From assembly GCF_040537815.1 (NCBI RefSeq), contig NZ_JBEWSZ010000009.1, positions 75,702 through 139,701 on the forward strand: 64,000 nt of DNA. The letters run 5' to 3'. This document shows, one piece after another, positions 38,563 to 47,734 of this stretch. The first letter of the stretch is position 1; every line of letters begins with the position of its first letter. The DNA is from Mesorhizobium shangrilense. GTDB taxonomy: Bacteria; Pseudomonadota; Alphaproteobacteria; Rhizobiales; Rhizobiaceae. The notes under the pieces are model-generated. The model was not told the origin of the DNA. It was given only the letters and a program-made list of their open reading frames with translations, and did not search any database. A program made the position numbers and the translations under genes.

Positions 38563-39018
38563 ATGGCGCTGGATGACGACATCCGCATCCTGTCCGCCGT
38601 GGGGCTCTTCCAGGGTTTCACGCAGGAACAGTTGCGCCTGCTCGCCTTCGGCGCCGAGACCACCCTGCTGCAGGCCGACCGCAAGCTCTACCGCGAGGAC
38701 GACGAGGCTGATTCGGCCTATGTCGTGGTCAGCGGACGCATCGCCCTCTATCGCGAACAGAATGGCGAACGCATCCCGATCGGCACGGCCAGCCCCGGCG
38801 CCATGCTGAGCGAACTGGCATTGATCGCCGACACCAAGCGGCTGACCAGCGCGTCGGCCGCGATCGATTCGGAAGTGATACGGCTGAGCCGGAAGATGTT
38901 CCGCCGCATCCTCGAGGAATATCCCGAGATAGCGGCCCAGCTGCACCAGCGCATCTCCGAGGACTTTCTGGCGATGATTCGCCGCATCGAGGAACTGGCG
39001 CCACGGTTTTCGGGGTGA
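38563..39018 (+). CDS. Lone cyclic-nucleotide-binding domain protein
   Basis: 151 aa: a Crp-type cNMP-binding beta-barrel without the C-terminal HTH, so not a DNA-binding protein by itself. Blocks are LFQGFTQEQLRLLAFGAE, DSAYVVVSGRIALYRE and the phosphate-cassette region GAMLSELALIADTKRLTSA (E and the T/S replacing the canonical RAAT arginine). Loss of the arginine makes cAMP binding doubtful. Position just after cenR is often conserved in rhizobia. Confidence 0.85.
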   Translation: MALDDDIRILSAVGLFQGFTQEQLRLLAFGAETTLLQADRKLYREDDEADSAYVVVSGRIALYREQNGERIPIGTASPGAMLSELALIADTKRLTSASAAIDSEVIRLSRKMFRRILEEYPEIAAQLHQRISEDFLAMIRRIEELAPRFSG

Positions 39019-39064
39019 GGCGGATGATGCGTCAAACGATGAAATCAGCGCCGCAAACATTGCG

Positions 39065-39275
39065 TTCGTCATCCTAGGGCGGAGCAGCCGCGAAGCGGCG
39101 TCGCGGAGACCCTGGGATCCATGCCGCGACTTCAAAACGCTGCCGCGGTGAAGAACAATACAGCGCAACGTCAAGGACAGCCCAATTCTGGACCGCCGTA
39201 TTCCTCGGCGGATCTCGCGGCATGGATCCCAGGGTCTGCGCTCCGCTTCGCGTCGCTCCGCCCTGGGATGACGAA
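39065..39275. repeat. 211-bp palindromic intergenic element (RIME-like)
   Basis: Imperfect inverted arms of about 60 bases face each other. The outer ends are TTCGTCATCC (39065-39074) and GGATGACGAA (39266-39275), and both arms share AGGGCGGAGC and GACCCTGGGATCCATGCCGCGA. The middle (about 39128-39211) is unique. It lies between the cNMP-binding gene and the 3' end of xth, and carries no gene. The shape fits the rhizobial intergenic mosaic elements; the family name is tentative. Confidence 0.75.
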
Positions 39276-39299
39276 TGAAAGGGCCACGCCTCCGACTGG

Positions 39300-40106
39300 C
39301 TAATCCAGGTCAAACCGCGCAATGACCGGCACATGGTCCGACGGGCGCTCCCAGCCGCGGGCCAGGCGCAGGATTTCATAGCCGGCAAAGCTTGGCACCA
39401 GGTTCGGCGACGACCAGATATGGTCGAGCCGCCGGCCGCGATCGGACGTTTCCCAGTCCTGCGCGCGATAACTCCACCAGGTGTAGAGCTTCTGTTCCAG
39501 CGGCACGTCGTGCCGCATCAGGTCTACCCAATTGCCGGCAAGGCGCATCGCCTCGAAGTTTTCGGTCTCGACCGGCGTGTGGCTGACCACCTTGAGCAAC
39601 TGCTTGTGAGACCAGACATCGTGCTCCAGCGGCGCTATGTTGAGGTCGCCGACCAGGATCGAGGCAGACGCCTCGTCGTGCTCGGCGCGGATGGCATTCA
39701 TCTCGGCGACGAAATCGAGCTTGTGTTTGAACTTCTTGTTGATGACCGGGTCCGGCTCGTCTCCGCCCGCCGGAACGTAGAAATTGTGCACCAGGATGGT
39801 CTTGCCGCCGGCCCGAACGGTGACGGACAGGTGCCGGCTGTCCTCGATCTCGCAGAAACGCCGTTTCTCGACCACCTCGATCGGTCGGCGCGCCACCGTC
39901 GCCACGCCGTGATAGCCCTTCTGGCCGTGGAAGGCGATGTGCTCGTAACCGAGTTTGCGGAAGGCCTTCTCGGGAAACAGCTCATCGGGAACTTTCGTTT
40001 CCTGCAGGCAAAGCACGTCCGGCGCCTGTTCGAGGAGCAGGCGCTCGACGATGGGCATGCGAAGACGAACGGAGTTGATGTTCCAGGTGGCTATGGAAAA
40101 AGGCAT
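39300..40106 (-). CDS. xth: Exodeoxyribonuclease III
   Basis: 268 aa from the ATG at 40106 (MPFSIATWNINSVRLR). Class II AP endonuclease/3'-5' exonuclease for base-excision repair. Conserved blocks: CLQETKVPDELFP (metal-binding Glu), GYHGVATVA, NFYVPAGGDEPD, VGDLNIAPLEHDVW, YTWWSYRAQDWETSDRGRRLDHIW (core RGRRLDHI) and the final PSDHVPV with the catalytic His. The preceding 20 codons of open frame lack homology. The palindromic element ends 24 bases beyond its stop. Confidence 0.93.
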   Translation of the reverse strand: MPFSIATWNINSVRLRMPIVERLLLEQAPDVLCLQETKVPDELFPEKAFRKLGYEHIAFHGQKGYHGVATVARRPIEVVEKRRFCEIEDSRHLSVTVRAGGKTILVHNFYVPAGGDEPDPVINKKFKHKLDFVAEMNAIRAEHDEASASILVGDLNIAPLEHDVWSHKQLLKVVSHTPVETENFEAMRLAGNWVDLMRHDVPLEQKLYTWWSYRAQDWETSDRGRRLDHIWSSPNLVPSFAGYEILRLARGWERPSDHVPVIARFDLD

Positions 40107-40393
40107 GCGCGGGATCCGAAATGGCGCGGCACCCACCACGACAGCAGGGGCTTGGGAGGGTGGCAACGCCTTTGAAGGGGTCAGCCCCGGAAACTGCCAG
40201 CCACACGCGTCAAAAACAAGCTACGCCACGCCATTGATGGTGCCCCACGTCCAAAAGGACGCGCCAAGGCAGTACTTTCCACAACTATTGCGCGGAGCCC
40301 ATGCATGTCGCCCAAGGCGACCTCGGTTGTGGCCAACGACAAGCATGGAACAACGAGCCAGCCGCGCTTGAGACCGCTTGGCCTCGGCGCGCT

Positions 40394-41080
40394 TTACCGG
40401 TTGGAGCCGTTGGTGTTGATCTCGCGGTTGGCGGCATAGTCGATGGCGAAGGTGTCGGCGGCGAAGCTCACGCCTTCCTTGACGTTGAAGATCATCACCG
40501 TCGTATCCTTGCCCTGCGCGTCGGTGATGGTCCACTGGCGCAACTCATAGGATTTCGGATCGAACATCATCGTGATCCTCGAATTGCCGAAGACATTCTT
40601 GTCCGCAAGCTGGATCGTGGTCAGGTCATTCTCTTCCTTGACGCTTTTGACGCGGTCGCCGGAGAGGTCGATCCTGTCGTCGAGCAACAGCTTCAGCGGC
40701 GTCTTTGACAAGGGATAGAGGTCGGATGTGTTCAGCTTCTTGTTGAGGATGACCACCGACTTACCGTCGGAAATGACCCTGAAATTCGACGCGCCGTCAT
40801 AGTTGAAGCGGATCTTGCCGGGACGTTCCAGGAAGAACTTGCCGCCGGTCTGCTCACCCTTGGGGCCGAACTGAACGAACTCGCCGCTCATCGTTTTGAC
40901 CGAGGAGAAATGGTCGGCGATCTTCTGTGCCGCCGCGGGCACCGCGGCTTGCGCCGACGCAAGCAACTGGAAGCCCGGCACAACGTTGAGCACGGCGGCA
41001 CCCGCGACCATCACGCCGAGGCCGAGCAGCCTGCGGCGGGTCGGGGTAAAATTGCCGGGGGCGGGAAGGTCGTTTTTCAT
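40394..41080 (-). CDS. LolA-like outer-membrane lipoprotein carrier protein
   Basis: 228 aa from the ATG at 41080 (MKNDLPAPGNF). A long positively charged leader with RRRLLGLGVMVAGAAVL acts as signal peptide, cleavage near AQA-AVP. The mature part shows the LolA pattern: MSGEFVQFGPKGEQTGGKFFLERPGKIRFNY (core GKFFLERPGKIRF), VISDGKSVVILNKKL, LYPLSKTPLKLLL. It should carry lipoproteins across the periplasm. The frame remains open to 41611 but that stretch lies opposite ftsK and is not coding. Confidence 0.86.
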   Translation of the reverse strand: MKNDLPAPGNFTPTRRRLLGLGVMVAGAAVLNVVPGFQLLASAQAAVPAAAQKIADHFSSVKTMSGEFVQFGPKGEQTGGKFFLERPGKIRFNYDGASNFRVISDGKSVVILNKKLNTSDLYPLSKTPLKLLLDDRIDLSGDRVKSVKEENDLTTIQLADKNVFGNSRITMMFDPKSYELRQWTITDAQGKDTTVMIFNVKEGVSFAADTFAIDYAANREINTNGSNR

Positions 41081-41234
41081 GCCGGTCACTTTCGTCTGGT
41101 TCGTAGGGCGTGTCGGTGCATGAGCCCCCAGTAGGGCTGAAGTTTGGCAGCCACGCGACACCCGGTTTCTAGCAACGCACGGAAGGGGGCAAAGTTTCCA
41201 TTTCTCGTGCGCTCCGACACCCCGAAAACATCCG

Positions 41235-43892
41235 TCAGAACTTGTCGTCTTCCGTAGGCACCAGGATTTCGCGCTTCCCGGCATGGTTGGCCGGTCCGAC
41301 AATGCCTTCCTTCTCCATCTTCTCGATGATCGAAGCGGCGCGGTTGTAGCCGATGCCGAGGCGGCGCTGGATATAGCTGGTCGAGGCCTTGCCGTCGCGC
41401 AGCACCACGGAAACCGCCTGATCGTAGGGATCGTCGGAATCCTCGAAATTGCCGCCGCCACCGCCGCCTGAGCTGCCCTTGCCCGACGGTTCGTCGTCAT
41501 CCTCGCCATCATCCTCGGTGATGGCGTCGAGATATTCGGGCACGCCCTGCAGCTTGAGATGCGCGACGATCTTCTCCACCTCCTCGTCTGACACGAAGGG
41601 GCCGTGCACACGCTGGATGCGGCCGCCGCCGGCCATGTAGAGCATGTCGCCCATGCCGAGCAGCTGCTCGGCGCCCTGCTCGCCCAGGATGGTGCGGCTG
41701 TCGATCTTCGATGTCACCTGGAAGGAGATACGGGTCGGGAAATTGGCCTTGATCGTGCCGGTGATGACGTCGACCGACGGGCGCTGCGTGGCCATGATGA
41801 CGTGGATGCCGGCGGCGCGCGCCATCTGCGCCAGGCGCTGCACCGCGCCCTCGATGTCCTTGCCGGCCACCATCATCAGGTCGGCCATCTCGTCGATGAT
41901 GACGACGATGTAGGGCATCGGCTCGAGATCGAGATCCTCGGTCTCGTAGATCGCCTCGCCGGTCTGCCGGTCGAAGCCGGTCTGCACGGTGCGCGAAATC
42001 TTCTCGCCCTTCTTGTCGGCCAGGCTGACGCGCGCATTGAAGCCGTCGATGTTGCGCACACCGACCTTCGACATCTTGCGGTAGCGGTCCTCCATCTCGC
42101 GCACGGTCCATTTCAGCGCCACCACGGCCTTCTTCGGATCGGTGACCACCGGTGTCAGAAGATGCGGGATGCCGTCATAGACCGAGAGTTCGAGCATCTT
42201 CGGATCGATCATGATCAGGCGGCATTCCTCCGGCCTCAGCCGGTAGAGGAGCGACAGGATCATGGTGTTGATGGCGACCGACTTGCCCGAACCGGTGGTG
42301 CCGGCGACCAGCACGTGCGGCATCTTGGCGATGTCGACGATGACGGCCTCGCCATTGATGGTCTTGCCGAGCGCCAGCGCGAGCTTGGCCTTGGTCGTTT
42401 CGAAATCGCGGCTGGCCAGGATTTCCCGCAGATACACGGTCTCGCGCTTGGCGTTCGGCAGCTCGATGCCGATGGCGTTGCGGCCGGGCACGACAGCGAC
42501 GCGGCAGGCGATCGCGCTCATCGAGCGGGCAATGTCGTCGGAAAGACCGATGACCCGCGACGATTTGATGCCGGGCGCCGGCTCGAGTTCATAGAGGGTG
42601 ACGACAGGACCGGGGCGGACGGCGATGATCTCGCCCTTGACGCCAAAATCCTCCAGCACGCCTTCGAGCAAGCGGGCATTCTGCTCCAGCGCGTCCTTGG
42701 ACAGGCTGGCATCGCGCACGACATTCTTCGGTTCGGACAGGAAATGCAGCGACGGCATTTCGAACGTCTCGGAGCCGATGAGCGACGTTTGCGCCTCGCG
42801 CTGGACCCGGCCACCCGGGGCCGGCCGGGGCGCGGGCGCCTCAACGCGCGTTGCGGCATCGGAACGGAACTGCTGGACCTTTGCGGTCGGCGCGGCACGG
42901 CGCTGACTCGGTTCAGGCGCGAAATCGTCGTCGTCCCCGGCATCGAAGACATCGGCGTCGTCGGGGTCAATTGAGGCGCTGCGATCATTGACCATGGCGG
43001 CGAAGAATTCCGGCTCGACGCGAGCGCGGCCATCGGCGCTCATCCGCGCTTCGGCGAATTCGGCTGATTCGACGCGCTCGGCGGCACGGCGCCAGGCGCT
43101 GGGCCGTGCCTCGATCTCGGGCTCCAGGCCGTCCTCTTCCATGCGGCGCGCGGCACGGCGACGAAGATAGGCACGCAGCGACAGCCACCAATGGGTGATA
43201 GCGCCAAGCGCCAGGATGCCGCCATCGCCTTCATCCTCCTCCTCATGCTCGAAGAGCATCTCGTCCTGGCTCCGTGGATCAGCGGCTTCAGGCTGTTCGA
43301 GGACGGCGAAGCCGTTCTTGCGCGCGATCAGCGCCGAACCATAGGCAAACAGCCATACGGTCGGCGAGGCCAGGAGCACGGCGATGATGCTGGCAATGAT
43401 GCCTGTCGGGTAGCCGCCAATGACGAGGCCGGGAATCTTGAGCACCATGTCACCGAACACGCCGCCAAGACCGGTTGGCAACGGCCAGGTTTTCGGCGGC
43501 ACCACGCAGCCGGCGATCGCGGCGGCAAGCAGCGCAAAGCCGAACCAGCCAAGCCCGCGCTTCGGCAGCCTGTCGACACCCCGGGCCGTGAACAGCAGAA
43601 ATCCCCAGACCACCGCCGGAACCAGGGCCCCGACGGCGGCCAGGCCGAAGAACTGCATGGCGAGGTCGGAGAACACCGCGCCCGGATAACCCATGGCGTT
43701 GGTGACGATATTGGCCGTGGCGTGGGAGAAGCTCGGATCGGCGACGTTCCAGGTGGCGAGGCTGGCCACCCCGAAGGCAACCAGCGCGAACAGCCCAGCA
43801 CCGACCAGCCGGCCGACCTGACGCCGCGCGAATGCCTGGATGCCGTGCCCCGTGTCGGTCAGCGCGAGCGGTGCTGAAGCCCCTGAACGCAT
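41235..43892 (-). CDS. ftsK: DNA translocase FtsK
   Basis: 885 aa. Four N-terminal membrane helices (about residues 25-190) anchor it at the septum, followed by an acidic linker (about 200-370). The motor has Walker [15 protein letters not shown], Walker [13 protein letters not shown] and [31 protein letters not shown] (core [15 protein letters not shown]). The gamma winged helix ([20 protein letters not shown]) reads KOPS sites. It coordinates division and chromosome-dimer resolution. A CtrA-type box lies 82 bases upstream of the start. Confidence 0.95.
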   Translation of the reverse strand: MRSGASAPLALTDTGHGIQAFARRQVGRLVGAGLFALVAFGVASLATWNVADPSFSHATANIVTNAMGYPGAVFSDLAMQFFGLAAVGALVPAVVWGFLLFTARGVDRLPKRGLGWFGFALLAAAIAGCVVPPKTWPLPTGLGGVFGDMVLKIPGLVIGGYPTGIIASIIAVLLASPTVWLFAYGSALIARKNGFAVLEQPEAADPRSQDEMLFEHEEEDEGDGGILALGAITHWWLSLRAYLRRRAARRMEEDGLEPEIEARPSAWRRAAERVESAEFAEARMSADGRARVEPEFFAAMVNDRSASIDPDDADVFDAGDDDDFAPEPSQRRAAPTAKVQQFRSDAATRVEAPAPRPAPGGRVQREAQTSLIGSETFEMPSLHFLSEPKNVVRDASLSKDALEQNARLLEGVLEDFGVKGEIIAVRPGPVVTLYELEPAPGIKSSRVIGLSDDIARSMSAIACRVAVVPGRNAIGIELPNAKRETVYLREILASRDFETTKAKLALALGKTINGEAVIVDIAKMPHVLVAGTTGSGKSVAINTMILSLLYRLRPEECRLIMIDPKMLELSVYDGIPHLLTPVVTDPKKAVVALKWTVREMEDRYRKMSKVGVRNIDGFNARVSLADKKGEKISRTVQTGFDRQTGEAIYETEDLDLEPMPYIVVIIDEMADLMMVAGKDIEGAVQRLAQMARAAGIHVIMATQRPSVDVITGTIKANFPTRISFQVTSKIDSRTILGEQGAEQLLGMGDMLYMAGGGRIQRVHGPFVSDEEVEKIVAHLKLQGVPEYLDAITEDDGEDDDEPSGKGSSGGGGGGNFEDSDDPYDQAVSVVLRDGKASTSYIQRRLGIGYNRAASIIEKMEKEGIVGPANHAGKREILVPTEDDKF

Positions 43893-43973
43893 GCTCTTCC
43901 CCGTCTGTCATTGCCTCGGCCGGGCGCATGACGCACTCCGGGAGATTCGGACGCCAGATTATCGGCGGGAAGG

Positions 43974-43992
43974 TTAAGGCGGCATTAACCAT
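43974..43992. promoter_or_regulatory. CtrA-type box upstream of ftsK
   Basis: TTAA-GGCGGCA-TTAACCAT matches the alphaproteobacterial CtrA consensus TTAA-N7-TTAA exactly and includes the TTAACCAT half-site. It is 82 bases upstream of the ftsK ATG at 43892, within a 290-base gap that otherwise shows no gene. CtrA control of a division gene would fit cell-cycle logic; binding is inferred from sequence only. Confidence 0.6.
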
Positions 43993-44182
43993 GGGCGCCC
44001 CCGGCTCTCATATTCTGCCATGGCCGATCGGCGCGTTCCTCAAACGGCGATCGACCTCGCTGAGCGGGGTGGCAGTGCCCCTTCTCCAGATGCCCGGTCG
44101 GAATGACAATGGCGGGCATAGTCGCCCGCCATCATTTTCCGCGTTGCCGGAAACGGCTCAGACGTTGTCCGCCGGAGACGCC

Positions 44183-44458
44183 TTAGTTGGCGCCGCCCAG
44201 CATGTGCACGTTCTGGCAGAACTCGGCATGCGGCTTGCTCATCGCCGCGTCGTTGCACTCCTTCTTCATCGCTTCCTGCTTTTCCATCGGCATCGCCATG
44301 AAGGCAGTCTTGAATTCCGCCATCGGCTTCATGGTTTTCATGCCGGAATCGGTGAAGAACGGCGCCATATTGTCTGGTTCGTCGAGAGCGCCGGCAAATG
44401 CCACGCCGCTGACCATGGAAAGAGCGAGCGCTCCCAAGCAGATATTCTTGATGTTCAT
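44183..44458 (-). CDS. Small secreted methionine-rich protein, unknown function
   Basis: 91 aa from the ATG at 44458 (MNIKNICLGALALSM). A Sec signal peptide ends near AFA at residue 22. The mature 69 residues contain about ten methionines, two cysteines (KKEC and EFCQ) and several Lys/His, and no known domain that I recognise. GGAAGGAACTGC precedes the start. It stands alone between ftsK and the glnK-amtB terminator. Met/Cys/His content would suit a soft-metal or redox role, but that is a guess. Confidence 0.7.
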   Translation of the reverse strand: MNIKNICLGALALSMVSGVAFAGALDEPDNMAPFFTDSGMKTMKPMAEFKTAFMAMPMEKQEAMKKECNDAAMSKPHAEFCQNVHMLGGAN

Positions 44459-44612
44459 GATGCAGTTCCTTCCCTGTTGTTTGAACGAGCGCCGAACGAC
44501 GATCGCCCTCACAGTTCGGAACCGATGCCGCCGATGTTTCACGGCGCCGCGCAATCAAATGACCTATCAAGCGAATGTGATCGTACCGCGCGTTACCGGC
44601 ACTGCCCCTCGG

Positions 44613-44645
44613 AAAAAAAAGGAGGCCCGGACAGGTCCGGGCCTC
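44613..44645 (-). terminator. Strong terminator of the glnK-amtB transcript
   Basis: On the minus strand a perfect 10-bp GC-rich stem (GAGGCCCGGA / TCCGGGCCTC, 4-nt loop) is followed after one base by eight Ts (A8 at 44613-44620 on the plus strand). It lies 137 bases beyond the amtB stop, with further hairpins between. Confidence 0.85.
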
Positions 44646-44782
44646 AATGCGTGAGCACCTTTCGGGAGCGTCACGACGGGATTTTGAGCAACTCCGGGAA
44701 AGGTGCAGCGGTTTTCCCGGGAACTGCGTAGGATATGGGACCGGCGGGAGGAGGGTTCCGCCGGTCCCGAGGCGAAAGGACC
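44646..44782 (-). ncRNA. Structured 3' UTR or candidate sRNA after amtB
   Basis: Between the amtB stop and its terminator the minus-strand RNA can form three successive hairpins. First is an 11-bp perfect stem GGGACCGGCGG / CCGCCGGTCCC (44737-44747 with 44758-44768). Next is GCAG...CTGC enclosing TTCCCGGGAA (about 44706-44729). Third is GCACCTTTC / GAAAGGTGC (about 44655-44706). The T8 terminator follows. No ORF is evident. It may be a 3'-UTR-derived sRNA or only an mRNA-stabilising structure. Confidence 0.4.
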
Positions 44783-46147
44783 TTACGGCACCACTTCGCC
44801 ATGCTGGCTGATGTCGAGGCCTTCGACTTCTTCCTGTGTCGTCGGACGCAGGCCGACCAGGGCCTTGACGATGTAGAGGATCACGAAGGTGGCGATCGCC
44901 GTCCACAGGATAGTGAAAACGATGCCGTAGAGCTGGATGGCGACCGAGCCGCCCTTGCCGGCCGGGTTGATCAACGGATCGGCGAGCGCGCCGGTGAGCA
45001 GGGCACCGACCACACCGCCGACGCCATGGACGCCGAACGCGTCGAGCGAGTCGTCATAGCCGAACATGTGCTTCACCTTGACCGCCGAGAAGTAGCAGAT
45101 GACGCCGGCAACGATGCCGATAATGAAGGCGCCGGTCGGGTTGACGAAGCCGGAAGCTGGCGTCACCGCGACGAGGCCGGCGACGGCGCCGGAGATGATG
45201 CCGAGCACGGAGGGCTTCTTGGCGACGATCCATTCGGCGAACATCCAGGCCAGCGCCGCGGCGGCGGTTGCGACCTGCGTGTTCATCATGGCAGCGCCCG
45301 CGAGACCATCGGCCGCCAGTTCCGAACCGGCGTTGAAACCGAACCAGCCGACCCACAGCAGCGAAGCGCCTATGACCGAATAGACGAGGTTGTGTGGCGC
45401 CATGTTGGTGGTGCCGTAGCCCTCACGCTTGCCGAGAACCAGCGCGCAGACGAGACCGGCCACACCTGCGTTGATATGGACGACCGTGCCGCCGGCGAAG
45501 TCGAGGACGCCGGCCGAACCGAGGAAGCCGCCGCCCCACACCCAGTGCGCGATCGGCGCGTAGACGATCAGCAACCACAGTGCCATGAAGATCAGCAGCG
45601 CCGAGAACTTCATGCGTTCGGCGAAGGCGCCGGCGATGAGGGCAGGCGTGATGATGGCGAATGTCATCTGGAACATCGAGAAGACGAATTCAGGGATGTT
45701 CGAGACCCCTGGTGCCCACAGCGTCGAGACGGTGATGCCGTGGTGGAAGAATTTCGAAAAGCCGCCCAGATAGGCGTTCATGCTGCCGCCGTCGGAGAAG
45801 GCCAGCGAATAGCCGAACATGAACCACAGCACCGTCACCAGGCAGGTGATGGCAAAGCTCTGCATGATGGTGGCCAGTACGTTCTTCTTGCGCACCATGC
45901 CGCCGTAGAACAGCGCCAGGCCAGGGATGGTCATCATCAGCACGAGAGCCGTCGAGGTCAGCATCCAGGCGGTGTTGCCGCTGTCGAGCACCGGCGCGGG
46001 TGTGGCCGCTGCGGCTGCCGGAGCAGCCGCGGTCGCGGCGGGAGCTACCGTCTGTGCGAACGCGGCGACCGTGCCCAATGCCGCGAGAGCAAACGAGCCC
46101 AGGAGGGCCGCCCGTCCCGTCGTCTTCAAGGTGGAAGGAATATTCAT
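44783..46147 (-). CDS. amtB: Ammonium transporter
   Basis: 454 aa from the ATG at 46147, chosen because GGAGAG lies 6 bases upstream. A signal peptide precedes an Ala/Pro linker, then 11 membrane helices. Amt motifs: DSGNTAWMLTSTALVLMMTIPGLALFYGG (core NTAWMLTS), DFAGGTVVHINAGVAGL, NAGSELAADGLAGAAMMNT, and DDSLDAFGVHGVGG with the paired pore histidines. It imports ammonium in inner-membrane trimers under nitrogen limitation. It follows glnK by 31 bases. Confidence 0.95.
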   Translation of the reverse strand: MNIPSTLKTTGRAALLGSFALAALGTVAAFAQTVAPAATAAAPAAAAATPAPVLDSGNTAWMLTSTALVLMMTIPGLALFYGGMVRKKNVLATIMQSFAITCLVTVLWFMFGYSLAFSDGGSMNAYLGGFSKFFHHGITVSTLWAPGVSNIPEFVFSMFQMTFAIITPALIAGAFAERMKFSALLIFMALWLLIVYAPIAHWVWGGGFLGSAGVLDFAGGTVVHINAGVAGLVCALVLGKREGYGTTNMAPHNLVYSVIGASLLWVGWFGFNAGSELAADGLAGAAMMNTQVATAAAALAWMFAEWIVAKKPSVLGIISGAVAGLVAVTPASGFVNPTGAFIIGIVAGVICYFSAVKVKHMFGYDDSLDAFGVHGVGGVVGALLTGALADPLINPAGKGGSVAIQLYGIVFTILWTAIATFVILYIVKALVGLRPTTQEEVEGLDISQHGEVVP

Positions 46148-46178
46148 TGAACTCTCCATTGGAATACGTGTTCGCGGC

Positions 46179-46523
<345 letters not shown>

Positions 46524-46601
46524 TCACCCTTTGCTGTTGCGGTCCCCCGCGTTTGCACGACTTCACCGAGTCCAATGAGAGCCGGAGAGTGCTCACGAGG
46601 A

Positions 46602-46617
46602 TTCAAGCTCCGTGCCA
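46602..46617 (-). promoter_or_regulatory. Sigma-54 promoter of glnK-amtB
   Basis: On the minus strand TGGCACG-N4-TTGAA matches the RpoN consensus TGGCACG-N4-TTGCW with one mismatch; the GG of -24 and the TTG of -12 are correctly spaced. It ends 84 bases before the glnK ATG, within a 260-base non-coding gap. NtrC-dependent expression in nitrogen limitation is expected. I could not make out a clear NtrC enhancer pair. Confidence 0.75.
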
Positions 46618-46777
46618 GTTGCCGAAGCAGGGGATTAACGTGCTGTAAACAAAGGGATTGTGCCCGCCCGCTCCGGTATCTGCTCGTGGACGCGGCAAAG
46701 CATTTGCCTAATTACTGGGCATTTTTTTCGAAATGATTATTTCATAGGCTTGCCGGTGAGGCCGGGCCGCAATCTGC

Positions 46778-47638
46778 CTAGCGCCGCAGCCGGATCAGCC
46801 CTTCCTGGGCCACCGAGGCGATCAGCGTGCCGTCGCGGGCATAGAGCGTGCCGCGGCTGAAACCGCGCGAGCCGGAGCTCGAGGGGCTGTCCTGGACATA
46901 GAGCAGCCAGCCGTCGAGTGGATGCTGCCTGTGGAACCACATCGAATGGTCGAGGCTCGCCGCCTGGATGTCGGGATCGAAAAGAGCTCGCCCGTGCGCG
47001 AAGGTCGAGGTGTCCAGCAGCGTCATGTCGGAAAGATAGGCGAGCAGCACGGATTGCAGCGCGCGATCGTCAGGAACCGGCCCGGCAAGGCGGATCCAGA
47101 CATTCTGACGGGGCGGCAGCTTGTCACGGCTCTCATAGTGTTCGAGGTTGACCGGCCTCAGCTCCAGCGGCCGCTCCCGTGCCCAGAAACGGCGGATTGC
47201 CGCCGGCACGTGCTCGGCCTTCTCAAGCAGCTGCCGTTGCGTCTGCAGCCCTTCCGGCGGCGGCACGTCGTCAGGCAAGCTGAACTGGTGTTCGAGGCCC
47301 TTTTCGTCGACCTGGAACGACGCCTCGAGCGAGAAGATCGCCTGTCCGTGCTGGATTGCCAGCACCCGGCGCGTGGTGAAGGAGCCGCCGTCACGGATGC
47401 GGTCGACTTCGTAGATGATCGGCACCTTGATGTCGCCCGGCCGCATGAAGTAGCCGTGCAGCGAATGGACGTGACGGTCGGGCTCGACCGTGCGCTGCGC
47501 CGCGACCAGCGCCTGGGCGATCGTCTGGCCACCGAACACGCGCTGCCATTCGACCTGGGGGCTGCGACCACGATACAGATTGTGTTCCAGCTTCTCGAGG
47601 TCGAGAATATCGAGAAGCTCGTCCATGGCAGCCGTCAT
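46778..47638 (-). CDS. tesB: Acyl-CoA thioesterase II
   Basis: 286-aa double hot-dog TesB. Hydrolyses acyl-CoAs to free acids. Blocks: LYRGRSPQVEWQRVFGGQTIAQALVAA (core VFGGQTIAQAL), LHGYFMRPGDIKVPIIYEVDRIRDGGSFTTRRVLA (core RDGGSFTTRRV), the catalytic Asp in LLDTSTFAHG, and SLDHSMWFHR. The C-terminus YVQDSPSSSGSRGFSRGTLYARDG is typical. It is divergent from the Ubi-type hydroxylase. Confidence 0.92.
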   Translation of the reverse strand: MTAAMDELLDILDLEKLEHNLYRGRSPQVEWQRVFGGQTIAQALVAAQRTVEPDRHVHSLHGYFMRPGDIKVPIIYEVDRIRDGGSFTTRRVLAIQHGQAIFSLEASFQVDEKGLEHQFSLPDDVPPPEGLQTQRQLLEKAEHVPAAIRRFWARERPLELRPVNLEHYESRDKLPPRQNVWIRLAGPVPDDRALQSVLLAYLSDMTLLDTSTFAHGRALFDPDIQAASLDHSMWFHRQHPLDGWLLYVQDSPSSSGSRGFSRGTLYARDGTLIASVAQEGLIRLRR

Positions 47639-47734
47639 GTTTCGTAACCTCGCCGCAAGATGCTATGGCGGGTTTCCGACAGGAAGGGCGAACCGTCAAG
47701 GGTACAACACCCGCTCGGCACGAAGGGATTGACG

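Noticed and set aside
41081..41611. N-terminal extension of the LolA-like frame into ftsK
   Set aside because: The extension lies over ftsK codons and lacks homology; the ATG at 41080 starts a proper signal peptide.
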